The notes under the pieces: generated by a model | What the model was told of the DNA's origin: nothing | Database searches by the model: none | What the model saw: only the letters and a program-made list of their open reading frames with translations | DNA from: Streptomyces sp. NBC_01465 | GTDB taxonomy: Bacteria; Actinomycetota; Actinomycetes; Streptomycetales; Streptomycetaceae | Direction of reading: 5' to 3' | Assembly (NCBI RefSeq): GCF_036227325.1 | Contig: NZ_CP109467.1 | Coordinates: forward strand, 2,418,001-2,482,000 | Length of the DNA stretch: 64,000 bases | Program-made: the position numbers and the translations under genes | In this document: one piece after another, positions 24,604 through 33,053 of the stretch | Layout: each line of letters opens with the position of its first letter | Numbering within the stretch: position 1 is the stretch's first letter

Positions 24604-25374
24604 GTGAAGGAACACGAACCCGTCATATCCCTGCGCGCGGCCACGGCCACGCTCGGCTCGCGCCCCGTGCTGCGCGGCATCGATCTCACTGTCCGCCGCG
24701 GCGAGGTCGTCGCCCTGCTCGGCGCCAACGGCTCGGGCAAGTCGACGGCCGTCCGCGCCGTGATCGGCCAAGTCCCGCTCACCGGCGGGGAGATCGAGCT
24801 CTTCGGCACGCCGAGGGCGCGGTTCCGGTCCTGGTCGCGCATCGGTTACGTACCGCAGCGCACGACGGCTGCGGGCGGTGTGCCCGCGACGATCCGCGAG
24901 ATCGTGGCGTCGGGCCGGCTCTCGCGTACGAAGCTCGGCATCCTCACCAAGGCGGACCGGGCCGCGATCTCCCGCGCCATCGAGACCGTCGGCCTCGCCG
25001 ACCGGGCGAACGACTCCGTCAACGCTCTCTCCGGCGGCCAGCACCAGCGCGTGCTGATCGCCCGCGCGCTGGCCTCCGAGCCCGAGCTGCTGATCATGGA
25101 CGAGCCGATGGCGGGCGTCGACCTGGCCAGCCAGGAGATCCTCGCCCGGACCCTGCACGCGCAGGTCGAAGCGGGCGCGACCGTCCTTCTCGTACTCCAT
25201 GAACTCGGCCCCCTGGAGCCGCTGATCGACCGCGCGGTGGTCCTGCGCGACGGCTGCGTCACCCACGACGGCCCGCCCCCGGAGTCGCTCGGCCAGCACG
25301 CGCTGCCCGGCCACGATCACGTACACCCGCACACCTCTTCCACCGAGCCGATCCGCACGGGGCTGCTGACATGA
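24604..25374 (+). CDS. znuC: Zinc ABC transporter ATP-binding protein
   Basis: 256 aa from GTG 24604 with GGAGG eight bases upstream; GTG 24565, overlapping the znuA stop, would add 13 residues. Walker A GANGSGKST, ABC signature NALSGGQHQRVLIARAL, Walker B LLIMDEP and the H-loop LLVLHELGPLE are all present. The C-terminus carries a His-rich tail (GQHALPGHDHVHPHT) consistent with zinc binding. Forms the cytoplasmic motor of ZnuABC. Stop overlaps znuB start (ATGA). Confidence 0.94.
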   Translation: MKEHEPVISLRAATATLGSRPVLRGIDLTVRRGEVVALLGANGSGKSTAVRAVIGQVPLTGGEIELFGTPRARFRSWSRIGYVPQRTTAAGGVPATIREIVASGRLSRTKLGILTKADRAAISRAIETVGLADRANDSVNALSGGQHQRVLIARALASEPELLIMDEPMAGVDLASQEILARTLHAQVEAGATVLLVLHELGPLEPLIDRAVVLRDGCVTHDGPPPESLGQHALPGHDHVHPHTSSTEPIRTGLLT

Positions 25375-26270
25375 TCACGGAAATGCTCCAGGCGCCCTTC
25401 ATGCAGCGGGCGCTCATCGCCGCCGTCCTGGTCGGCATCACGGCCCCCGCCATCGGCATCTACCTCGTCCAGCGCCGCCAGGCGCTCATGGGCGACGGCA
25501 TAGGCCACATCGCCATGACGGGCGTGGGCCTCGGCTTCCTGCTCAACACCAGCCCGGTCTGGATGGCGATGGCGGTCTCCGCGGTCGGCGCCGTGGCCAT
25601 GGAACTGGTGCGCAGCTACGGCAAGATGCGCGGCGACCTCGCGCTCGCGATGCTCTTCTACGGGGGCATGGCGGGCGGTGTCCTGCTGATCAACCTCTCC
25701 TCGACCGGCTCCAACGCCAACCTCTCCACGTACCTCTTCGGCTCCCTCTCCACGGTCTCGAACTCCGACGTCACGGCGATCGTGGTCCTCGCGGCCTTCG
25801 TGATCCTGGTGACGGTGGGTCTGCGCCGCCAGCTCTTCGCGGTCAGCCAGGACGAGGAGTTCGCGAGGGTCACGGGCCTCCCGGTCCGCGCCCTGAACCT
25901 CCTGATCGCGGTCACGGCTGCGGTCACGGTGACGGTCGCGATGCGCGTGGTGGGCCTGCTCCTGGTGTCCGCACTGATGGTGGTCCCGGTGGCCGCGGCC
26001 CAGCAGATCTCGAAGTCCTTCGCGGTGACGTTCACGCTGGCCGTGGTGATCGGCACGGCGGTGACGCTGACCGGCACGGTCACCTCGTACTACCAGGACG
26101 TCCCGCCGGGCGCGACGATCGTGCTCTGCGCGATCGCCGTCTTCATGATCCTCACGGCACTGGCCACGCCGCTGGCACGAAGGCGGGCGAGGACCGTCGT
26201 GGCCGCGGAGGCGTCATGCGCTGCTGAGATCCCGCTCGCGCGCGAGTCGACGGACTCGGTCAAGGTCTGA
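25371..26270 (+). CDS. znuB: Zinc ABC transporter permease
   Basis: 299 aa, about eight or nine membrane helices. ABC-3 family permease: FMQRALIAAVLVGITAPAIGIYLVQRRQALMGDGIGHIAMTGVGLGFL is the family start, followed by GDLALAMLFYGGMAGGVLLIN and RVVGLLLVSALMVVPVAAAQQIS. The charged C-terminal tail is unstructured. Start overlaps znuC by 4 nt. Imports zinc with ZnuA/ZnuC. Confidence 0.95.
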   Translation: MITEMLQAPFMQRALIAAVLVGITAPAIGIYLVQRRQALMGDGIGHIAMTGVGLGFLLNTSPVWMAMAVSAVGAVAMELVRSYGKMRGDLALAMLFYGGMAGGVLLINLSSTGSNANLSTYLFGSLSTVSNSDVTAIVVLAAFVILVTVGLRRQLFAVSQDEEFARVTGLPVRALNLLIAVTAAVTVTVAMRVVGLLLVSALMVVPVAAAQQISKSFAVTFTLAVVIGTAVTLTGTVTSYYQDVPPGATIVLCAIAVFMILTALATPLARRRARTVVAAEASCAAEIPLARESTDSVKV

Positions 26271-26329
26271 CCAAGCTGGCACAATGGGCGGACAATGCAC
26301 GCGGGCGGACTGACGGCGAGGAGGCACCT

Positions 26330-26749
26330 GTGAGCGCGGGAGCACCAGTACGAGGCCGGTCGACCCGGCAGCGAGCCGCGGTGGCGGCGGCACTCGACGA
26401 GGTGGACGAGTTCCGCAGCGCGCAGGAGCTGCACGACATGCTGAAGCACAAGGGCGACTCGGTGGGCCTGACGACGGTCTACCGCACGCTCCAGTCGCTG
26501 GCGGACGCGGGCGACGTGGACGTGCTGCGCACCAGCGACGGCGAATCGGTCTACCGCCGCTGCTCGACGGGCGACCACCACCACCACCTGGTCTGCCGCG
26601 TCTGCGGCAAGGCGGTGGAGGTGGAGGGCCCGGCGGTGGAGAAGTGGGCGGAGGCGATCGCCGCCCAGCACGGCTATGTGAACGTGGCCCACACAGTGGA
26701 GATCTTCGGCACGTGCGCGGACTGCGCGGGCGCCGTGCCGACCTCCTAG
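26330..26749 (+). CDS. zur: Zinc uptake regulator Zur (Fur family)
   Basis: 139 aa from GTG 26330, with AGGAGG five bases upstream. Fur-family N-terminal HTH (STRQRAAVAAALDEVDEFRSAQELHDMLKHKGDSVGLTTVYRTLQSLADAG) and metal sites: HHHHHLVCRVCGK and CADC supply the structural zinc, while the His cluster and downstream His/Glu form the sensory sites. In Streptomyces, Zur represses znuACB, zinc-free ribosomal protein genes and the coelibactin genes. It lies 59 bases downstream of znuB on the same strand, so it is probably also transcribed with the operon it represses. Confidence 0.95.
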   Translation: MSAGAPVRGRSTRQRAAVAAALDEVDEFRSAQELHDMLKHKGDSVGLTTVYRTLQSLADAGDVDVLRTSDGESVYRRCSTGDHHHHLVCRVCGKAVEVEGPAVEKWAEAIAAQHGYVNVAHTVEIFGTCADCAGAVPTS

Positions 26750-26769
26750 AGCGTGCGGGGCCGGCGGGC

Positions 26770-27612
26770 TCAGCGCGGGTCGTTCGCCTTGCTGAGCGCT
26801 TCGAGCTGCTCGTTGGGGATCGCGCCGCCGAACCGCCGGTCCCTGGACGCGTACTCCAGGCACGCGCGCCACAGGTCGCGCCGGTCGAAGTCCGGCCACA
26901 GGACGTCCTGGAAGACCATCTCCGCGTAACTGCTCTGCCAGATCAGGTAGTTGGACGTGCGCTGCTCGCCGCTCGGCCGCAGGAAGAGGTCCACGTCCGG
27001 CATGTCCGGGTAGTACATGTACTTGGCGAAGGTCTTCTCATTCACCTTCGACGGGTCCAGCTTGCCCGCTGCCACGTCGCGCGCGATGGCCTGCGCCGCG
27101 TCCGCGATCTCGGCCCGGCCCCCGTAATTGACACAGAAGTACAGGGTCATCGCGTCGTTGTCGACGGTCTGTTCCTGCGCGACCTGGAGCTCCTGGACGA
27201 CGGACTTCCACATCTTCGGCATACGGCCGACCCAGCGGATCCGGATGCCCAACTCGTCCATTTCATCCCGCCGGCGCCGGATGACATCGCGGTTGAAGTT
27301 CATGAGGAAGCGGACCTCCTCGGGCGACCGCTTCCAGTTCTCGGTGGAGAAGGCGTACAGGGAGAGGTTCTTGACGCCCATCTCCAGGCACCCCTTGAGG
27401 ACGTCGAGCACGACACCCTCGCCGACCTTGTGCCCCTCGGTGCGCGGCAGCCCGCGCTCCTTGGCCCACCGGCCGTTGCCGTCCATCACGCACGCCACGT
27501 GCTTCGGGACCAGCTCGCCGGGGATCTTCGGCGGTACGGCGCCCGAGGGGTGAGGCTCGGGGACCTTGTACTCGCGCTGCCCGCGCCCACCCAGAATTCC
27601 GCGTCGTGCCAT
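26770..27612 (-). CDS. uppS: Isoprenyl (undecaprenyl) diphosphate synthase
   Basis: 280 aa, typical of long-chain cis-prenyltransferases of actinobacteria. Conserved motifs: [25 protein letters not shown] with the catalytic Asp, [22 protein letters not shown], and [29 protein letters not shown] with the Mg-binding region. Makes the C50-C55 carrier lipid for cell-wall precursors at the cytoplasmic face of the membrane. Fifteen bases separate its start from the recO stop; the two are commonly coupled in Streptomyces. Confidence 0.96.
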   Translation of the reverse strand: MARRGILGGRGQREYKVPEPHPSGAVPPKIPGELVPKHVACVMDGNGRWAKERGLPRTEGHKVGEGVVLDVLKGCLEMGVKNLSLYAFSTENWKRSPEEVRFLMNFNRDVIRRRRDEMDELGIRIRWVGRMPKMWKSVVQELQVAQEQTVDNDAMTLYFCVNYGGRAEIADAAQAIARDVAAGKLDPSKVNEKTFAKYMYYPDMPDVDLFLRPSGEQRTSNYLIWQSSYAEMVFQDVLWPDFDRRDLWRACLEYASRDRRFGGAIPNEQLEALSKANDPR

Positions 27613-27627
27613 GTTCGAAGTACTCCC

Positions 27628-28377
27628 TCAGTTCTTCTCTACGTACCGCAAGGACCGCAGCCCGCGCTCCAAATGCCAGTGCAGATAAGCCGATACGAGC
27701 CCGCTGCCCTCCCGCACATGCCGCGCCTCCGCCGCCTCGGCGCCCGCCCAGTCCCCCGTGAGCAGCGCACTGAGCAGCGCGACGGCCTCCGAGGAGGGTA
27801 CGACGCTCCCGGGCACCCGGCAGTCACCGCATATCACTCCGCCCGCAGCGACGGAGAAGAACCGGTTGGGGCCCGGCAGCCCGCACTTCGCGCAGTCCTC
27901 GAAGCTCGGGGCGTACCCGTTGACGGCGAGCGACCGCAGCAGAAAGGCGTCCAGGATCAGATTCGGCGCGTGCTCCCCGCGTGCGAGGGTCCGCAGCCCG
28001 CCGACGAGCAGCAGGTACTGCTGTACGGAGGGCTCGCCCTCGTGCTCGGTGAAGCGCTCGGCGGTCTCCAGCATGGCGGTGCCGGCGGTGTAGCGGGCGT
28101 AGTCGGTGACGATCCCGCCACCGTACGGAGCGATGGTTTCACTCTGCGTACAGAGTGGAAGACCGCGCCCGACGAGCTCGCTGCCGCGCGCGAAGAACTG
28201 CACGTCGACGTGGCTGAACGGCTCGAGCCGCGCCCCGAATTTGGACTTGGTCCGCCGCACCCCCCGGGCCACGGCGCGCACCCGCCCGTGCCCGCGGGTC
28301 AGAAGCGTGATGATGCGGTCGGCCTCACCGAGCTTCTGGGTCCGCAGCACGATGCCGTCGTCCCGGAACAGACTCAT
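27628..28377 (-). CDS. recO: DNA repair protein RecO
   Basis: 249 aa from ATG at 28377 (MSLFRDDGIVLRTQKLGEADRIITLLTRGHG), the standard start. An N-terminal OB fold is followed by a helical region and a zinc finger: CAKCGLPGPNRFFSVAAGGVICGDC. RecO loads RecA onto SSB-coated single-stranded DNA with RecR and assists strand annealing. Upstream gene of uppS in the same transcript. Confidence 0.96.
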   Translation of the reverse strand: MSLFRDDGIVLRTQKLGEADRIITLLTRGHGRVRAVARGVRRTKSKFGARLEPFSHVDVQFFARGSELVGRGLPLCTQSETIAPYGGGIVTDYARYTAGTAMLETAERFTEHEGEPSVQQYLLLVGGLRTLARGEHAPNLILDAFLLRSLAVNGYAPSFEDCAKCGLPGPNRFFSVAAGGVICGDCRVPGSVVPSSEAVALLSALLTGDWAGAEAAEARHVREGSGLVSAYLHWHLERGLRSLRYVEKN

Positions 28378-28444
28378 GCGCCCATTGTCGCCCAGTGCGG
28401 GACCGGCTCCTCCGGTCGGGCCGAAATGTGATGCTTGCCCCGCT

Positions 28445-29191
28445 TCACTGCCAGGCGTCCGGCGACCGGTGGTGATTGACGTGGCCCGCTTCCAGTACGG
28501 CGCGGAGCTTTCCGAGGTGCTCCGTGTCGGCGGGAAGGTCGAGGCCCTGGAGGAGCTCCAGCGCGGGGCCGGGCTCGAGGTCTCCGTACACATCGCGATA
28601 ACTGGTGAGGATCCCGCGGAAGAGCGCGCCCTGGAGCTCAGGGATGCCCGCCGCGATCCGGTAGACGGGGTGCTTGAGCGCCCAAGGCACAGGCCCGGAC
28701 ACTTCAAGGACGCGCCGGGCCCGCCGGAGCAGCGGCTCGTCGCCGCCCTTCAGCTGCCCTGCACTGTCTCCCAGTACTTGGGCGAAGGCGGCGTCCACCG
28801 TGGCCCGGTCCTCGAACCAGTCGACCCAGAGCGAGTACGTCACCGCCTCGACGACCCCGGTCGACTCGACCGCTTCGAGCCGCTCGCGGTACCCCGCCCA
28901 GAACGCGTCGACCGGGAGGGGGTTGTCCTCCCCCATGAGCACAAAGCGCATCTCGACGGTGACCCACCACAGCCCGAACAGATCCAGGAGCCCGAAGCCC
29001 AGCCGCAACCGCTCCGCAGGATCCAGATCGGCGTCCTCCAACGCGGGTCCGGCCCAGGTCTGCACGAGATCCAGCTCGGCCAGCGCATCGCCCGGCGCAT
29101 CCCGGTCCACCCACCCGTCACCGACCCGGGTCACTCCGCACTCGCCCAGCCACTGCTCGGCCCATGTCCGGCCGTCGCCCCCATTGCTCAC
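28445..29191 (-). CDS. Protein of unknown function
   Basis: 248 aa from GTG at 29191 (VSNGGDGRTWAEQWLGECGVTR). The sequence is acidic, Leu/Trp-rich and mostly helical (LDLVQTWAGPALEDADLDPAERLRLGFGLLDLFGLWWVTVEMRFVLMGEDNPLP). No signal peptide, membrane helix or recognised motif. I do not recognise a family. Codon use is normal for the window. It is the same direction as recO, 67 bases upstream, so it could feed into the recO-uppS transcript. Confidence 0.75.
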   Translation of the reverse strand: MSNGGDGRTWAEQWLGECGVTRVGDGWVDRDAPGDALAELDLVQTWAGPALEDADLDPAERLRLGFGLLDLFGLWWVTVEMRFVLMGEDNPLPVDAFWAGYRERLEAVESTGVVEAVTYSLWVDWFEDRATVDAAFAQVLGDSAGQLKGGDEPLLRRARRVLEVSGPVPWALKHPVYRIAAGIPELQGALFRGILTSYRDVYGDLEPGPALELLQGLDLPADTEHLGKLRAVLEAGHVNHHRSPDAWQ

Positions 29192-29210
29192 GGCGCCAGT
29201 ATGGGCCCGC

Positions 29211-29426
29211 TCACGGGACCTCGCCCCGGCTTCTGGCATTGGCGTACGCGGTCGCCGCACTCACCCGCTCGTACGCCGTCGCCGCCCGCACGTCCCCCGC
29301 CGCACAGACCCGGACGCGCCCGCCGCCGACGGGCCGGAGCCGCAGCCCGGCCCCCTCGCTCCCCACCACGAGCCACACCTTCCCCGTACGCACATCGACG
29401 ACGTACGTCCCGACCTTCACGCTCAC
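29211..29426 (-). CDS. Small conserved partner of XRE/DUF397 locus
   Basis: 71 aa from GTG 29426, whose first bases overlap the stop of the upstream small gene (GTGA). The start VSVKVGTYVVDVRTGKVWLVVG resembles a short Streptomyces family with the pattern GTYVxDxRTGxVG...LRPxGGGxEW, usually sited next to XRE-DUF397 regulators. It ends AYANARSRG, also typical. Role unknown. Confidence 0.75.
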   Translation of the reverse strand: MSVKVGTYVVDVRTGKVWLVVGSEGAGLRLRPVGGGRVRVCAAGDVRAATAYERVSAATAYANARSRGEVP

Positions 29427-29656
29427 CGCTCCCGCCCCGCTTCCCGCAGCGCGGCGGCCAGCCGCCTGGCCCCGTCGACCGAGCAGTACCCGAGGTCGAG
29501 CGCCGGACAGGGCGATTCCCGGGCGTAGGAAAGGGGGTCGATCCGCAATGACGGAAGTACGACACCGATTCCCACCAGCGCGGCCCGCAATTCGGCAACC
29601 GCCTCGTCCGCCTCTTCCATGCACACCATCGAGTGCCTCACTTTCCGCGTCTCCAT
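29423..29656 (-). CDS. Small conserved partner of XRE/DUF397 locus
   Basis: 77 aa starting METRKVRHSMVCMEEADEAVAELRAALVGIGVVLPSLRIDPL, a start that recurs in Streptomyces next to XRE-DUF5753 regulators. Small acidic helical protein followed by LDLGYCSVDGARRLAAALRE. No catalytic motif. Divergent from the XRE gene, and coupled to the 71-aa gene. Confidence 0.75.
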   Translation of the reverse strand: METRKVRHSMVCMEEADEAVAELRAALVGIGVVLPSLRIDPLSYARESPCPALDLGYCSVDGARRLAAALREAGRER

Positions 29657-29773
29657 CGCGGCTCCCCTTCCTGATCGGAATTCATGCTTCGCTTCATCAA
29701 GATGGCGTCACCGGGCTACGATCGGCAGAGGTATGCGCACTACAACCCCTGGGCAGGACAAGGGAGTTCAGCC

Positions 29774-30607
29774 ATGGCCAACGTTTCCCGGCAGGCGGCA
29801 TGGGAGTTCTTCGGAGCGGAACTGAAGCGGTTGCGGGAGGCGGCGGACCTGACACAGGCGGAACTCGGGGTCCGGGTCTTCGTATCCGGCGGCTACATCG
29901 GCCAATTCGAACAGGCAATTCGGAAGCCGCAGTTGGACGTGGCACAGAGAATCGATGCGACGCTGCAAACCGACGGTATTTTCGAGCGGATGTGGCGCAA
30001 GCTGATCAATGACACCCGCTATGCGGAGTACTTCGCGCATGTCGTGGACCTGGAGCGGACAGCGACGAAGATCTGCGAGTTCGCGCCCACGGTCGTCCCC
30101 GGCCTGTTGCAGACGGCGGAGTACGCGCGGGCGGTCACGATCGCGGCCAACCCGTTCGTCACGGACGAGTACGTGGAGGAGAAGGTGTCAGCCCGCCTGG
30201 AGCGCGCGGTCATCCTCCAGGACGCTACAAGGCCCGAGTATTGGGCCGTACTGCACGAGTCGGCCCTCCGTATCGCTGTGGGCGGTCCGGCCGCGATGGC
30301 CCGGCAACTCGACCACATCACGGAGCTGATGCGGGACCGTACGGCGATGGTGATGGTGATCCCGTTCGCGGCGGGCGCACACGCGTCCATGCTCGGAGAC
30401 CTGCGACTCATGGAGTTCGAGGACGCACCGCCAACTGCCTATACAGAGACGTCGTTTTCGGGAACGCTGCTCGACGATCCGGCAGTGGTGAAGCGGGCCC
30501 ACCGCGCCTACGATCTGATCGGGGCCGTCGCACTGTCGCCGAAGGCGTCCCTGACCCTGATCGAATCGGCGGCGGAGGACTTCAGACGATGCACACGTAC
30601 GACCTGA
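29774..30607 (+). CDS. XRE-family regulator with DUF5753/Scr1 domain
   Basis: 277 aa from ATG 29774 (MANVSRQAAWEFFGAELKRLREAAD), with agggag upstream; the frame extends to 29684 without family support. HTH: LTQAELGVRVFVSGGYIGQFEQAIRKPQLDVAQRID. The C-terminal domain starting YAEYFAHVVDLERTATKICEFAPTVVPGLLQTAEYARAV is the DUF5753 effector domain of WhiJ/Scr1-like proteins, which act with small DUF397 partners in Streptomyces development and antibiotic regulation. Overlaps the DUF397 gene by 19 nt. Confidence 0.93.
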   Translation: MANVSRQAAWEFFGAELKRLREAADLTQAELGVRVFVSGGYIGQFEQAIRKPQLDVAQRIDATLQTDGIFERMWRKLINDTRYAEYFAHVVDLERTATKICEFAPTVVPGLLQTAEYARAVTIAANPFVTDEYVEEKVSARLERAVILQDATRPEYWAVLHESALRIAVGGPAAMARQLDHITELMRDRTAMVMVIPFAAGAHASMLGDLRLMEFEDAPPTAYTETSFSGTLLDDPAVVKRAHRAYDLIGAVALSPKASLTLIESAAEDFRRCTRTT

Positions 30608-30777
30608 GGAACGCCCGCTGGCGCAAGAGCACGCACAGCAACGGCGAGGGCGGCAACTGCGTCGAGGTCTCCGACGGCCACCCCTCCCTCGTCCCCGTCC
30701 GCGACAGCAAGCGCCCCGAGGGCCCCGCCCTCCTGATCCCCGCCGAGAGCTGGACGGCGTTCGTGGCCACGCTCTGA
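30589..30777 (+). CDS. DUF397 domain protein (partner of XRE regulator)
   Basis: 62 aa: DLRNARWRKSTHSNGEGGNCVEVSDGHPSLVPVRDSKRPEGPALLIPAESWTAFVATL is the complete DUF397 consensus (W-K-S-S-x-S-N-G..NCVEV..V.VRDSK). DUF397 proteins bind and inhibit, or tune, the paired XRE-DUF5753 regulator, resembling an antidote-type arrangement (Scr2/AbaAD). Start ATG 30589 lies inside the regulator gene. Confidence 0.95.
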   Translation: MHTYDLRNARWRKSTHSNGEGGNCVEVSDGHPSLVPVRDSKRPEGPALLIPAESWTAFVATL

Positions 30778-30782
30778 ACCGG

Positions 30783-31163
30783 TCAGGCGCGCGGAACCGG
30801 CGTGCCCTGGTGATAGAGCAGCCGCCAGTCCGAACTCCCCTGCTCCCTGCGCCAGATCGAACTCCGGCGGGCTCGCTCCTCCCCGAAGGCGGTCTCGTAC
30901 GTCAGGTGCACCAGCCCGGGCGCAAGCAGCACCCCAGCCATGCCGGAGACCTCGGCGCGGGGCCCGTCCTGCGCTGCGCCCCGCATCCCGGGAAGCGCGG
31001 CAAGCATCTCCTCGTACGTCCACCGCCGCCCCGAGGCACCAACCTCTACGAACTCGGGGTCCAGCAACTGCGCGGCGAGCGCACGCGAGGACCGCACACT
31101 GGGGTCCAAGAGCCGCAGCTCGCCCGCGATCGCCGCCGCCACTTGATCCGATGCGCTGGCCAC
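30783..31163 (-). CDS. NTF2-like (DUF4440) protein
   Basis: 126 aa from GTG at 31163, which shares a base with the preceding TAG (TAGTG). NTF2/SnoaL-like fold: ELRLLDPSVRSSRALAAQLLDPEFVEVGASGRRWTYEEMLAALPG... and WRREQGSSDWRLLYHQGTPVPRA, as in DUF4440 proteins, which range from enzymes to inert binding domains. The terminal position in the six-gene overlapping operon suggests a soluble partner, possibly an immunity or chaperone-like protein; this is inference only. Start alternatives do not exist within a few codons. Confidence 0.8.
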   Translation of the reverse strand: MASASDQVAAAIAGELRLLDPSVRSSRALAAQLLDPEFVEVGASGRRWTYEEMLAALPGMRGAAQDGPRAEVSGMAGVLLAPGLVHLTYETAFGEERARRSSIWRREQGSSDWRLLYHQGTPVPRA

Positions 31164-31804
31164 TACCGATAGCCCCCGCTCACGTTCCTGGCGATCCCCG
31201 CACCCTTGGCCTGCGCCATGCGCTCGCGCTGCCGCACGAGGGCCACGCGATCGTCGACGCTGAGCCGGTAGCGGACGCTCAGCAGCATGAAGCCGCTCCC
31301 ACCGGGCATTGCGATGACCCCTCCCAGGGGGAGGTCACCCGCGAACCACGCTCCGCGCTCCATCTCCGGATTCCAGCGGTTCCACTTCAACGGGTCGCGC
31401 GCCACCACCCCGCGCGTCCAGCCGTCCTGGCCATCGCCGGGCTTGAGCTGCACGGTGACGCCCGCGGGCTCCTTGGCGGTCTTGCGGGCCGACTCCCGGT
31501 ACTCCCACGGATAACTCCGCAGCACCTTGCGGACCTTGTGCAGGCGCCGCAGCGAGCCGTAGCTCGCCCCCACGAAGAAGAGCAGAACCAGAAACACCAA
31601 GACCCAGAGCGTGGCCAAGGGGTTCTCCTTCCGCCCATAGGTATCTTCGTGCTGCATTCCGGCCATCGCCAGCGATGCCACCGTGAGAACCGACCAGATG
31701 AGCAGCCGAATCCTCACTCTCCAACGGGCCCGCTCCCATCCTGCGCGGGTCTCCGCATGGTCGAAAGCGTGCTTGTCCAGCGGGACTTGAACTCCGTACG
31801 TCAC
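31163..31804 (-). CDS. Membrane protein, paralogue of the next gene upstream
   Basis: 213 aa from GTG 31804 (VTYGVQVPLDKHAFDHAETR), overlapping the upstream stop (GTGA). Two hydrophobic helices (LLIWSVLTVASLAMAGM and LATLWVLVFLVLLFFVGASYG) are followed by a cytoplasmic or extracellular domain with GAWFAGDLPLGGVIAMPGGSGFMLLSV. The same WFAGDxxxGGVIxxPG pattern occurs in the 197-aa neighbour, so the two are duplicates of one unknown fold. No database family recognised. Fifth gene of the six-gene operon. Confidence 0.8.
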   Translation of the reverse strand: MTYGVQVPLDKHAFDHAETRAGWERARWRVRIRLLIWSVLTVASLAMAGMQHEDTYGRKENPLATLWVLVFLVLLFFVGASYGSLRRLHKVRKVLRSYPWEYRESARKTAKEPAGVTVQLKPGDGQDGWTRGVVARDPLKWNRWNPEMERGAWFAGDLPLGGVIAMPGGSGFMLLSVRYRLSVDDRVALVRQRERMAQAKGAGIARNVSGGYR

Positions 31805-32394
31805 TTCCGTCCTCCCCTGAGTCCTGCCTGCTTCGCCGTCTCCCGCCTGGCTCTGCCCGCCGCTTCCCTGGCGGGGGCCAGTTCGTCCCACTCGCGAGGC
31901 TCTGCGAGGAGAAGCTCATCCGTGCCGGGCAGCAGAATGACGCCCCCGAAGAGATCGTCTCCCGCGAACCACGCCTCAGCACCCTCCGCCGGAATCTCCC
32001 GACGCTGCCCAAGTACCGCAGTCGCCGCCATCTCTGGCGAACGGTCAACGCCCTCCCGTCCGAGCAGCACAACCATCTTCCAGCCCTTGCTGCTGGTCAT
32101 GCGCTGCTGTCCGGCCATCGGCGACCTCGGTACCGACGGATAGGCGGCCAGCACCCGCTTGCACGTACCAAGCCAGATCAGTGACCGCGGAAGGATTTTG
32201 AACGTGTAGATGAGGCCGCAGATTCCCAGGAACGAGAGCGGGAACAAGAAGCCGCTGTGGAACAGCGGCGCCGGTACAACGAGCAGCAACGACACCAGCA
32301 CAATCGTGGCGAAGCGCCTGAATACGAGAGCGCGCGATCTTTTCAGAGCTCTCTGCACGTCCACGCCACTCACCACTGCCTCTCCATCGATCAT
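31801..32394 (-). CDS. Membrane protein of unknown function
   Basis: 197 aa. Two hydrophobic helices (FATIVLVSLLLVVPAPLFHSG and FLFPLSFLGICGLIYTFKIL), a basic patch, LAAYPSVPRS, then a domain with WFAGDDLFGGVILLPGTDELLLA that is repeated in the following gene. The RxLxxYP segment after the helices is shared by both (LAAYPSVPRS / LRSYPWEYRE). Overlaps its neighbours on both sides by 4 nt. Fourth gene of the operon. Confidence 0.8.
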   Translation of the reverse strand: MIDGEAVVSGVDVQRALKRSRALVFRRFATIVLVSLLLVVPAPLFHSGFLFPLSFLGICGLIYTFKILPRSLIWLGTCKRVLAAYPSVPRSPMAGQQRMTSSKGWKMVVLLGREGVDRSPEMAATAVLGQRREIPAEGAEAWFAGDDLFGGVILLPGTDELLLAEPREWDELAPAREAAGRARRETAKQAGLRGGRK

Positions 32395-33053
32395 CCGAAG
32401 TCGCTCCTCATGGAATCGGCCACGCCGCTCGTCGGCGATGGGACGGGGGCAGGGTCGCTGAACGTCACGGTGTGGGCGACACCGAGAAGCACCCGCAGAT
32501 AGTCGTCGGCCTGATCAACGGCTGCTGTCACCAGCTGAACCAGAACAATCTCCGACGATCCGGCGTCCGGAACCGCCACTGTCCCTTGCCAGACGTCGCC
32601 TTCAGCACGTTGCCGTCCCGGCGCCACCACGCGTCGCTTCGTCTCGGCCAACAGGCCGGTTCCACAGGGAAGTTCCACGGGCCGCACACCCTCGCCCGAA
32701 TCAGATGCCGCAGCCGACCTCACCATGTCGGCGAGCACAAGCTTCGGGTCAATTCCGGCCGAGGAGACGCTGGCGACGGTGAGGACGGACATCGCGTATC
32801 CGCCGGCCTCATCGGGATGCACGCCGATCGCACAGCCCTGCACCTTCTGCGCGTTCAGCAGCGTTACCGCGCCGGCGTAGAACTGGAGCGCCTGAGACGC
32901 TCGCTCGCGCACCCCGTCGGGCAGGCCCTGGACCTGCCGCATCATCGCCTCGACATGGTCGGTCGACGGCGCGAGATCCAGCTGCGCGTACCCGTGGGGG
33001 ATTCCGTACCAGAAGGAGGGACGCACCCCCGCCTCCGCGAGAGTTGTCACCAC
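32391..33053 (-). CDS. Unknown protein of the WXG100 operon
   Basis: 220 aa. Starts MVTTLAEAGVRPSFWYGIPHGYAQLDLAPSTDHVEAMMRQVQGLPDGVRERASQALQFYAGAVTLLNAQ. Alternating helices and strands with VLVQLVTAAVDQADDYLRVLLGVAHTVTFSDP near the end. No signal peptide or membrane helix. The end of the pattern (SDPAPV) and overall layout resemble short proteins found beside WXG100 genes in streptomycetes, but I cannot name a family. Overlaps the upstream gene by 7 nt. Confidence 0.75.
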   Translation of the reverse strand: MVTTLAEAGVRPSFWYGIPHGYAQLDLAPSTDHVEAMMRQVQGLPDGVRERASQALQFYAGAVTLLNAQKVQGCAIGVHPDEAGGYAMSVLTVASVSSAGIDPKLVLADMVRSAAASDSGEGVRPVELPCGTGLLAETKRRVVAPGRQRAEGDVWQGTVAVPDAGSSEIVLVQLVTAAVDQADDYLRVLLGVAHTVTFSDPAPVPSPTSGVADSMRSDFG

